Source: Onchidella celtica (lineage: Eukaryota > Mollusca > Gastropoda > Systellommatophora > Onchidiidae). Taken from it: a stretch of DNA of 64,000 nt. The position numbers and the translations under genes were made by a program. Every line of letters starts with the position of its first letter. Positions within the stretch are counted from its first letter, which is position 1. The stretch is taken from the NCBI GenBank assembly GCA_963931925.1, contig OZ007571.1, positions 36,002,233-36,066,232 of the forward strand. The letters run 5' to 3'. Below, piece after piece: positions 11,601 to 23,600 of this stretch. The notes under the pieces were generated by a model. It worked only from the letters and a program-made list of their open reading frames with translations. It made no database searches and was not told the DNA's origin.

Positions 11601-14600
11601 CACATAATTTGCTGTCTTTTATAGGCAAACTGTTGGAATACACTCCAGGGAAGAGAGCTGATCTTGGAGCTCAGAGAAAACTCCTGGCATTGATAATTGC
11701 AGCAAAACTGCTACCACTCACAGCTGACACTGATCAGGTATATTTCTTCTGAAATATGGCTTACATTAACATGATTCTGTACAGTAAGTTTAAAAATATT
11801 GTTAAAGTAGAACAAATCAGCCATAAATAACTATCAACTCTCAAGCCTATTTGATGGTTAGCAAAGAAGAGTTTTTTTGTTTTGTTTTTTGCTGCGCTTA
11901 TCTTGAAATATTTTTGCCCTATGAATGTTATCTTAGCCTTAAATCCAAAATCTTCGCCAAAGAAATATCTGGACTATACTGTAGCTCCATCTTCCTATTT
12001 TGATCACCAGTCTGAATGTATCACCCCAATGGGTTTGCATTTTTGCTGAAGGAATTCCATGTCCTTTTCAAGTCCTTATTTTTCCAAACCTTTGCAAAGG
12101 AGAAGATAGGGATAGTTTTTACTTAGTGAGGTACTTGTATATCTGAAGTTTGAAACTATATTGAAGAAAGGAGAGACTAACAACAGGAGAGGTTCTGAAT
12201 TTGATGATGACTTATTGTGAAAAACTCATCATCAACAAAACAATTTTTTTTTCCTCATGGAACTGTCTAGTGTCGCTAGATCTAAAACTGATCTCATTAT
12301 GTAACAAATTCTGTCTCATAGTGAATCATAGTGTCATATCAGTAGATCAAGAATTATGTCAGATATAATTGCCCATGCAGGAGTCAGCTGTACTAAGTCA
12401 CTGAAAGCTTGAAAATATTAGAAAACCCCCCAAAATTCTGTCAGGAACCAGTGGGAAATACTGTTACCTAGAAATTTGTGAAATTTTATCACTCATACAC
12501 TTTGTTTTGTTTCCAGCTATTAAACCTGGTTTTGTCTCCTGAGCTGGCTCATTGTTTGTTTCACTCCATCACTACAAAATCAGATCCTGTAGCTGCAGCA
12601 GCTAACTCAGCTGTAAGTTTTTTTTAAATCACTTATTGTCAATATGTTACATAATGAAGTGATAGAGCTGAAGTTATAAAACAGATGGCAGGTTTGACTC
12701 AATGGGGATTTATTTGTATTTTTCACATTGATAACATGAAGTGGTCTTTAAGAAGTGTTTTTGCTCAAACCAGAAATTTGTGATGCCGATAGTTATGGAA
12801 AATATGAGAGAAGAGAAAGCAGTGCATTTTAATAAGAAGTTCAGTGCTGTCATTTGTCTTTCAAAGATGATATTACTCATCGTGTTACAGTTAAGTCCTA
12901 CTGATTCATGGACTGAACTGAATATTTAGCTGTTTGTTCGTCCTGATATAAATTAAAGTGTGGCAGCTGGAAATGGTCTCATAATAAAAGCTGTCGTCAA
13001 CATGTTTGTATTTTTTGACTGCACTGTTGAATTCATCATATAAATGGCTCAGTTGTCAGCGTAGATACTTAATATGAATACATTACACTGTCCTTGGAAG
13101 CAGATCACAGGCAGTGCAAAATGCTAACTCAAGCATGCGATGTAATGTTGGTGAACAAAAGCTGTGATACTTTTGTAGAGTAAATGAACGTTGAACTACA
13201 AGTTCATATATTAGACATTTTCAAGGTAACATAATTTTTTCTAACATTCTTGAGAATTAGTTTGAAATATGTTTATCATGTCTTTTTGCATGCATCTTCA
13301 GAATTAAGTTAATTGGAGCACTGAAATTTTATCTGAAAAAAATTGTACCTAAAATGTGAAATTGAGCCTATTTTGAAGCTTTTATTATGTCACAGATTCA
13401 TTAAAAATGCTTAGCAAGGCTACTGATATATTTGGGTTGCATTTCATGTCATTTCTGCATTTCAGTTTGAGCAGGTTAGTGCCAGACTGAAGTCTGACCA
13501 GAGCAGCCTGTTGTCAGTGATAGAAAGAGTCTGGAAAGTGGAGGCAACCCTAGACAAGTCAGACAAGTCTGGTCGAGTAGATCTGGTCAACTCACACAAT
13601 TTCTTACACCTGGTGGACATGGTAGGTCCTACTATGCACACTGTGCGGCTGTTAATCTTACAGAATATTTTTCTTTTGGCCTTATTCTTGCATTGGAGTT
13701 GAACTCTAGAATGGTATCTTTTGCTATTCTCTTCATGCGTTGAAATTTTTAGTGGTTTATATCCATATTTCTTCATTGTGATCAGGTTTCTACATGTAGT
13801 ATAAATTTACAGCTAGTAGATGCTTGCATATAATATGTAGGACTTTGTGAATGATCTATAGATTATATTAATTTTAAAACTTAGTTATAAGCACATTTGT
13901 CTTTGTCATATGTCTTAAGCAAATATTTGTGAATTTTATGTTGGCTAATGGCCTCCTGCACCAGCTGTTTTTTTGTGTGTATTTTTTTGTGCAAATATTA
14001 ACTGTGGTTTTGTTCCCAGACATATGCCGTGTTTGATGTTCTTGTGTTGCTAAAGGTCTCTATAATTCAGGCATAATTTACTTTGATTTCATTTTCTGTT
14101 TGGTGATTTGAGACAATGTTTAGCATGCTATGCCAATGTTTATTTCATCCCAGCTGTCACCTGCTGATGCAGAAAGCTATGCCAGTGTCTTAGTGTCCAG
14201 TGTGATGGGTGTAGACAAATGGCAGATTCTGTAAGTTTTCCTGGGTGTTGTCCTGTAGTTTTTAGTTTATGTCTGCTCTTAGGGGTGAAACAGAATGTGG
14301 CTTGTTTAGGCACCAGACCAGTGGCTCACTGCTCGTAAATTTTGCTTAACACTAGCACAATAGGCAATGCCTGCTCCATCCTGCTGGGTTGCGGTCTGGG
14401 CAGTGCCTATTGTGCTAGTGTGAGGCAAATTTATGGATGGAGTGTCACTGGTCTGGTGCCAACATCAGCCTTGGTGTGTTTCACCCTTTAATGTAGGACA
14501 TTTCCAAGAACTGCAGATGCATTAATTATTTTACATTATGTGAATGGTTATGTCATCCATAAACATAGACAAATATTAATTTGCTTAAAATTTTAGATTG

Positions 14601-17600
14601 AAATAAAAATTTTGATGGCGAAACAACTCAGAGCATGAGATAAGAAATTTCTTGTTGGATAACTTACAGAACTGGGAGGTTGTAATATTGACATATAGGA
14701 AATTATCTCTTTGGGATCACTTATAGTCTGTCGTTTACTTCTGGGTGTTGTATTGAAGAAAGAGGGAGAGAGTGAGCAAACACAGTAATGTAAGAGCAAG
14801 TGCAAATAAAAGTCCATCTAAATGTGAATTACTTATTTCAAAATTGTGAGCACAGGTGATCCTTCATTAAAAATTGATGTACCTATACACCAGTTGGTGT
14901 TTATTATTGTTGGTATTCTTAATGCATGAAAACTATCTGATGTGGCATGGTATGTTTGACAGAACTTTGGACACTGCATCTTCAGATTTTATATTTAAAT
15001 GACCTTTAGGAACAGTTATCTTAGAAATGTAATAGAAGAATAACTTTAATGTAAAAGTGAAAAGTTTATAAAAACTTGCATGGAAAACTAAGAATAGCTT
15101 GTCTTGAAACAAAATCATTCAGGAAGTCTGTTATTCTGTCAGGGCATTTCGTCATGGTTTGTGGACCATGAGAAATGTGTCCAATTATACATTGTCAATT
15201 GAATTGACTAGATAGAAGAGTGTTGTGCTATGGCAAATAATATGTTTATATAAAATTTGTCATTATTGAGGTCTCAACTCATAGTGTTTTTTGCTACTTT
15301 CTGCAACAGGTCAGGAAACCCAACTACAAGGCAGAGACAGAATGAGGAATGTCTGCGACAGCTGCAGCATATTATCACCAGCCAACACTTGACAACACCA
15401 TCCGCACAACGCACTGCACTGACATTGTTCCTCAGATTGTCTTTCTTCCAAGTTCTCAAGAAAACAAAAACTTTGCAACATGTAAGGAAAAAATATGCAC
15501 TGGGAATGCCAGGAAATATTGATGAGGGTATATGTGTTGGGGCAAGTGAGAGATGGAATATGATATTGCTGGAAAGCAGCCCTGAACACCAGACTACACT
15601 TCAAATTAATGCTAAAGCAATGTGTACAATGTCCTTCAGATTACATTGTTAAAAATTGTCAAACCAGTATGTCCAAGACCCCTTAACATAGAGTGGGGCC
15701 ACACGTTTAACTTTACAAGAGTATGTCGTGAAATTTACTCTATCTGTTTGGTATCATGCATTGTTGATAAATGTGGTTGATAACACCAGGAAACGTGTTT
15801 TGGCGTGTTTTTTTGGATCTGAAAATTTTGACCTGGACACTGCCACAGCTGATCAGACTTTCACACCAGACATGGTTGGGGATTCTCTAGGATTAATATG
15901 GACATACTCCAGCATAAAATCACTTGCTTCCAATGTGCCAAGAATAGAGTGAAATCAATATAAATGCAAGTTTTTTTTTGTACATATAATTGACACACAG
16001 AGGAATTAAAGTAATCAGTGATTGTCAGATCTTAAACTGAATAGTGAGAGCATCAGACTCATAGAAATTGTGCTCATACAAACTGAAATTAGGGAACATT
16101 AAGTAAATTATAATTTTGCCTTATCATGTAATTCCCCACCAGTGTGAAAGTTGTGTCAACTTTGAAGATGAGAGTTCTGCTAGGAAGTTGTGTGAGGGGT
16201 TTTTCTTCAAGAGTTTGGACAGTCTTTCAACACTTAACCCAGGTAAGACAAGGTCTGTTGCAGTGGGTCTCTTGAATCTGAGTATGCAGATGTGTGAAAT
16301 TGTCAAACATAGGGAATCAGTTATGAGATTGACAGTTCATTGACAGGAATAATGTAATCTCTATGAAATAACACTGAGAAATTTAACCAGCTATAAAAAC
16401 AGAGAATTTATGTGCAAGTTGACTGATTGGTTATTATTGGATGCAGCAGGCCCAAAAATTTATCACTTGACAGCAATTAACTCACTGTTGCAATATTAAA
16501 ATTTTCATTTCAGCCTGAAAATGGTATTTTTCGAGCCTCATATGTTGTTTCTGTCTGATTAATTATTCACTCAAATTAACTTCAACAAAAAAACTATGAC
16601 TTAGTATATATAATGGACATTAATCTCGAACGGGTAAAACTAGTGTCTGGAAGAAAAACTGCAACATAGGATGGTTTTAAAATATTACTGACACTCTCTT
16701 TGTGACGTTTATATCATCACAAGCTGGTGTTTGCACATGGAATATTTGAGATTTTATGTGGCCATATCTCATTTATCTCCTTTCCACTGTTGGTACTTTT
16801 CCCAACCCTCATCTTCGTCCTGGTTTCTTCTCAGGTCAACAGAAATCAGAGCAGCTGCATGGCTACATTGATCTCTTATATGAATTGGCACTCTATTGTC
16901 AGGTAAGCCATTCACTCCAACGTAGGAGTCCTCAGATCTGAATTTCAAAGTGTTATGATACCTGAATAGCAGCTGTCAGCAATTTCTCATGTCCTTCTCC
17001 TCAGATATAACTTGTCATAATGCATGCCAATTAACTCATTTTCAAAAAGATTTTATAATTGTATAAAAGTTTTCAAAGCCGGTGACATGAATGTCATTTT
17101 ACAAATCTTAAAAAGAAAGTTGTCATTTTCAGAAGTGGGTAAATAATTTCATTTGGTATTTGAAGCCGAAGGATTAGCTAAAAAGTCACCACTTAGATAT
17201 TTAATCCTAAATCATGAAATTTGTGAGAGAAAAATTAAGTGTTATTATTCTTCATTGTTTACTTTTTTTCAGTGAACAGTTTTCACAAATGTGCTATTTT
17301 CAATCAAAATCATAACAGCTGGCTCCTTGTGACTAAAAAGGCTGAAAAGGTGAAAGATTGCTCACCTTACATGACTAGTAAAAAGAGCATTGGTCTAAAA
17401 TTTCATAATCACATACAGTCTAAGAGTAAGACAGCTGCAAAAGCTTGTCACGAGCGAGTGAGCGAGGATCAGTAGTTACGAGAAGAGGGGTAGAATAAAG
17501 TTAACCCACGGGCCACGGGGTAAGGGAAAGCGTGCATGTTGTGAGTGGGGGGGGGGGGGGGGTCTGAATGAGGCGAGAGCGCTGTATTACTATCACTGCA

Positions 17601-20600
17601 CACTAAGACGTCCTAGAGAGCGGACGCAGGAGAAAGCCCCAGAGGGCGAACATAAGGAGAGCAGTCGGAAGACTTGGGAGTAGTGTTTTTTCCAGTGATG
17701 ACTGGTGCCGGGGACGGGCCGAAGCGCCGCCTACGGTGAGCACAGGGGATAGGCCAGCATAGGGCCGAAGGCCACACATAGGCCAGGAGTGACGCTGTCG
17801 TGTAGGACAGTCGCCGCACATGAGTCGTGGCAGTCTGGCCACCGACAGGGACGTATATATGATCGTGAATGTGTTATTGAAATGCTAATGTGCTATTGCC
17901 ATGTTGATGTGCTATTGAAATGCTAATGTGCTATTGCCATGTTGATGTGCTATTGGAATGCTAATGTGTTATGGCAATAGGAAGGGGCTATTGAGAGACT
18001 GCGGTGCCATTGAAATATTAATGTGCTATTAAGACATGGAGAGGAGAAGCTGAGACCGAAGTGTCTTTAGAAAGTAACTACCGGGTTGTGGACCCGAGGA
18101 AGTGTGCGTACGGGAGAAGGCCGTTGTACGGCAGTTGAATTGAATAATATAATGTCTGTATTTGCGCTATTATCTTTATGTTTATGTATAATAAATGTGT
18201 GAGTCTGATGGGTTGTTCTGTTAAGTGTTAAACTTGTTCGTTCGTGATTGTTGTCTTGTTATAATTATTACATCTCCCAGTCTGGGATTTGTGACACTGG
18301 GGGCTCGTCCGTTGTGACACTGGGGGCTCGTCCATTTTCGTAATATTTAGTTAGTAGGTATTTGTCAGTGGGCATTTGTTACTTTAGTTTTTGTCCACGT
18401 AGTACTTATCTTGTGGTAGGAATTTGTGCTGTCTTTGTTCGTGGGATGAATGGAAATTTCATGATGGTATAATTTATGTATATTTATGAATATGTATTGA
18501 TGCATGTATTTTGATGAATATGTATTAATGTGTACTTAAATTTCTGCAGAGAGTGTGTGTGCCAGCCTGTAGAGGTCAAGCAGCCAGAGCTCTGAGAAAG
18601 GGGAGGAACTTAAGTCTAGGGGAAAGTTAAGTAAAATTCAAAATTTTTGTGCCCTGGATTGTGGGCTGTTCCTTTAATCTGTTTTTTTCTCTGTTTTGCT
18701 GTTTTTGTTGTAATTGATTATACGGGCGGTGGCGCGGGTTTGCTGTGGTGAACTTAGTTTATCCTTTTAAAAAAAAGGTGTGGTAAACTTTGGAACTTCG
18801 TTCATCACAGTGAACAGTTCTATAGGGACCTGTATTTTTGTTTAGATTGTGGCGTTCCATCTTCCTCGTTGTTTTAGGAAGACGTTTCTCTTGTCCCTCT
18901 CTTACCTATCTGTAGATACGTTCTTTTTTTCAGACTCTGTTCTTGTTCGTACCTTGTAGTGTAATCGGCGTAGTTAGGTTGCATTTTTTTTTTCCATTAT
19001 ATTTTCTTTTTTAGGTCTTTGTCCTAGTCTGGTTCGTTGTTCCTCGATGTCCTTGTGGTCCTTCTTCTGAAGTTCTTCATTTTTGTCTTTTCTTTTCTCT
19101 TTTTATTATTAATAGTGCTATACATTTAATGAATATAGAATTAGTTAGGAAGTAGGTTATAAAATGTTCAGTAGGTAAATTTCTGAATTGTATTTGAGAC
19201 AATTGGGTGTTGTCATATCTGGTGTGATCTCAGGTCTCTGGTCGTGTCGTTAGTGACCATACCGACAGGTTGGTCTTTTTCATAATACACACCATAACCA
19301 TAAATCTGTGAAATGGCGGATCTCCGTGAGCTCATGAAGGTAGGTACGGAACTTGGCCTTGAGGGAGAGGAGCTGCGCGGCTGGATTAAAGAGCAGCAGG
19401 CGGAATTGCGCGATGAGTGTACTAAAGATAGAGAGCGAGAAAAAGAGGCTCAGGAGAGGGAATTAAAGTTAAGGGAGATAGAAGCTCAAGAACGGGAGAT
19501 AAAGTTAAAGGAGATAGAGGCGCAAGTAAAGATCGCAGAATTGGAAATCAAAAAGAATGCGCCAACGGAAACAGTTGAGCGGCAGGGGCAAAATAAAGGT
19601 GGCGTTAGGATTAAGCTGCCTACGTTCGACGACCGGAAGGACGACATAGACGCCTTCCTTTACAGGTTCGAACTGAACGCACAACTGCAATGGGGCAAGA
19701 ATAAACAATTATGGTCCACGTACCTGGCTTCCTTGTTGCAGGGGCGAGCGTTAACCTACTTTAAAGAGCTACAGCGCGAAGACGTACATGATTACGATAA
19801 GCTGAAGTCTTTGCTGCTTCGCCGATTTGCGCGTACGGAGGAATATTTCCGGGAGCAGTTTAGGCGAGCACGTGCGGATACCAGGGAGGACTTTGCTGCC
19901 TTCGTCGCGAGACTAGCAGAATATTTCACGAACTGGGTGGACTTGGCGCATGTGGGCGCGGATTTTGCTAAATTGAAAGACCTAATGATCCGTGACCAGC
20001 TGTACGCGTCGTGCCATAAAGATCTGGTGGCTTTCCTGAAAGAAAACGAACCCACGACGGTGCAGGAGGCGTCTAAGTTGGCGGAAGCATACCGTACGGC
20101 ACATCCGTCCAAACCAGTAGCGAGGGCGTACGTGCAGGATGCTGGTTACGTCGCCGTGGTTGAAGGGTCGCCAGCAGGACATAAAGACAGGTCGCGTCAG
20201 CGTGGTGCCTATAACGAGCAAGCCCAGGGGCAAACGTAGGGGGTATCACCAATCACCTGCATATGGATCCGGTAAGTTTGACCGAGCAGGAGGGCTAGGT
20301 CGCGGTAATGGCCGAGGGCGATTTGTGACCTTTGCCGATGACCGACGGCATAGGGACTTTAGTTCCGGGCGCGATGGGTCACGGGGACCCAGGTCTAGCG
20401 GAGCACAGGGAGCGGAGTGTTGGACTTGCGGACGCGTAGGTAATTTTTCACGCGATTGTAGAGCCGCGAAGTGTTGGAACTGCGGAAGAGCAGATCACAT
20501 CAGCGTGAATTGCCCTGCAGGTAGGATAGCGGCGAACGTGGATGGCAATCACGGTAGCTCCAATCCATGTTCCCCTAATAAATTTCATCATGCGGCCGCG

Positions 20601-23600
20601 TGTGTTACATCGGACAACGGAGGCGGACAGTATTCTAAGTGTCCCAGTTGTGAGAAGTTATTATCTTCCGGTGTTTTACCTTGTGGGAGAAAGATCCCCG
20701 TTATAAATTCATGTCATACAGGAGGTGGTCTTAGGGTTTATCTGGGGTTTGTTGGGGACGAACCGGTCTCGGTTTTACGAGATACAGGATCTACCGTTGT
20801 GGGAGTGCATAGGGACTGCATTCGGGATTCGCAGCTTACGGGTGAGACTGTCCCATGCATACAATTTTCAGGGGCCATTGAGAAATTACCCATGGCAAGA
20901 ATAGTGATAGATACACCTTTCCTTAGCGGGGAAGTCGAAGCAGTCGTTGGTTGTTTTCCAGGCGCCCAGCTCATCATTGGTAATGTATCTCAGGTAGTTT
21001 CCCCTTCCGAGGAGAATGTGCAGGCATGGTCGCAATCAAAAGGTATTGACTTTTGTGCCGCGGTCGAGACACGTCGACAGGTACGTGATAGGAGTAAGAT
21101 TAGACCTTTGGCAACGCCAGCGGTCAACCTGGATATCACACCAGGGCGCTTGGCGACATTACAAAAGGAGGACCCATCATTGAGTCCATGTTTTGAGGAG
21201 GCGCGAACGGAGAAAACAAGGAAATATAAGAACGGCTCGTCTTCCTTTGTTATTCAGGCGGGCATTCTGTTCCGTAAGTATGTAACGGTGGCCTCCATTT
21301 TAAAGCAGGTCGTTGTGCCAGCGTTGCTAATCGCAACAGTATTGCATTTGGCACATGATGTCCCATTAGCGGGTCATATGGGAATAGCTAGAACCAAAGA
21401 AAGGGTTCTTAAAAATTTTTACTGGCCATCTATCCACAGAGATGTACAAGTGTATTGTAAGACATGCAGTGCGTGCCAAAAGACGACGCATAAGGGTCGT
21501 ACACCCCAGGCTCCTCTTCAAAAGATCCCCACGGTTTCGGAGCCGTTTAAAAAGGTTTCGATAGACCTTGTTGGCCCCATTCACCCAGCTACCGATAGGG
21601 GGAATCGATTTTTCTTAACGGTCATATGTAATGCTACGAGATGGCCAGAGGCGGTTCCTCTTCGGACCATAACGTCTGAGGCAGTCGCGGAAGCGCTGTT
21701 TGGAGTTTTCGCTAGGGTGGGAATTCCGGAACAGATTTTATCTGATAGGGGTGCCCAATTTACGTCGGAAATGATGAAGGAATTGTTTCGCTTATTTAGC
21801 ATACAACCCATCACTACCACCCCTTATCATCCGCAGGCTAATGGCATGTGCGAAAGATTGAACTCGACGTTAAAGTCGATGCTGCGTAAGGTAGCTGCTG
21901 ATCGCCCTAAAGATTGGGATAGATATATCCCTGCAGTGTTATTCGCGTACAGAGAGGTACGGCAGGAGTCAACGGGATTCTCTCCTTTTGAAATGATGTA
22001 TGGTCGTAGTCCTAGGGGTCCAACTGATGTTCTTCGGGACATGATGACGTCGCCATCATCGGGAGACGATGAGCAGATTTCAGTGTTTCAGTACCTTGTT
22101 GATTTAAGAGAAAGATTATCTTCAGCGCGCACTATAGCAGAAGAAGCTTCTAGTATCGCTTCGAAAAGAGCAAAAGACTATAAAGATAGAGGTTCCAAAC
22201 TGAGAATTTTTAAGCCAGGAGACAAGGTCCTATTGTTATTACCTACGGACCATAATAAGTTATTGATGACATGGAAAGGTCCTTATGTTATTGAGCGAGT
22301 TGTTTCAAAGGTAGATTACGCTATCCACATTGATGGATCGAGTAAGGTTTTCCATGTTAATATGCTACAGAGATTTTATGAGAGACCACAGTATCTGTGT
22401 GCACAGACAAAACCAGAGGAGACTGTCTTCTCTATTGCTTGTACGGGGGTCGTAGACCAATTAGACAGTGACGTAAGCGACACTGAGGCGCAGGAAGAGA
22501 TACAAATTCAATTGCCGGAGTTAACTCTGACACAAGGTTACAGGGACGTAAAATTTAACCCTGACCTTACGAGTTCAATGAGTAGGGAACTTAAGACCCT
22601 GTTAGCGTCATTCCCGGATGTTATTACGGATTTGCCGGGTCGCACTACAGTGATCCAGCACCAAATAAAGTTGACTTCGGATAGGCCAGTATCTCTTAGA
22701 CCTTATCCGCTGCCTTTTTCTTCGAGAGATAGAGTTATAAAGGAAGTTGAGTCAATGTTGAAGTTAGATGTGATAGAACCATCAACATCGCCGTATTCAT
22801 CACCCATCGTCCTCGTGAAAAAACTTGATGGATCGGTGCGGTTCTGTATTGATTTTCGAAGATTGAACACTATTACGGTAGGCGATAGGGAGCCTATTCC
22901 GTTTCAGGAGGAACTAATAGCTTCATTGGCCGGGTCCACGTGGTTTTCCAAGATAGATTTAACGAAAGGTTATTGGGAAATCCCTCTTACTGAGGAGTCT
23001 AAACAATACACGGCGTTCCAAACGCCCATTGGATTATTCCAATTTAAGGTCATGCCATTTGGGTTGGTAAACGCGCCAGCGACGTTTGCACGATTAATGA
23101 GACTGGTATTGACGGACATACCTAATGTCGTGTCATTCTTTGACGATATAGCATGTCATACGTCGACATGGTCTGATCATATTCAGACACTAACAGTAAT
23201 TTTTAAACGATTACGTCATTTTGGGTTAACTGCTAAACCCGCAAAGATGGATTTGGCATGTCCAGAGATAGTATTCTTAGGACATATCGTGGGTAGAGGT
23301 GTTCAGAGACCTGAAGTAACAAAAATTGACAAATTAGTAGGGTTGCAAATCCCTAAAACAAAGAAACAAGTCAGAAGCTTAGTGGGAATTTTAAATTATT
23401 ACAGAAAGTTCATTCCAAATTTTTCCTCCTTGTCATCTTCTCTTACTGACCTTACTAAGAAGGGACAACCCGATAAGGTTCAGTGGACGTCTGAATGTCA
23501 GACAGCATTTGATAATTTGGTGACAGCATTATCATCGTCACCCATTCTGATAATACCCGATTTTCGATCTAATTTTATCCTCAGAACGGATGCGTCGGAC

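Noticed and set aside
17603-17842. Minus-strand open frames inside the LTRs (also 25698-25937)
   Set aside because: They occur identically in both LTR copies of the Gmr1-like element, opposite to its transcription, with low-complexity composition; not a host gene.
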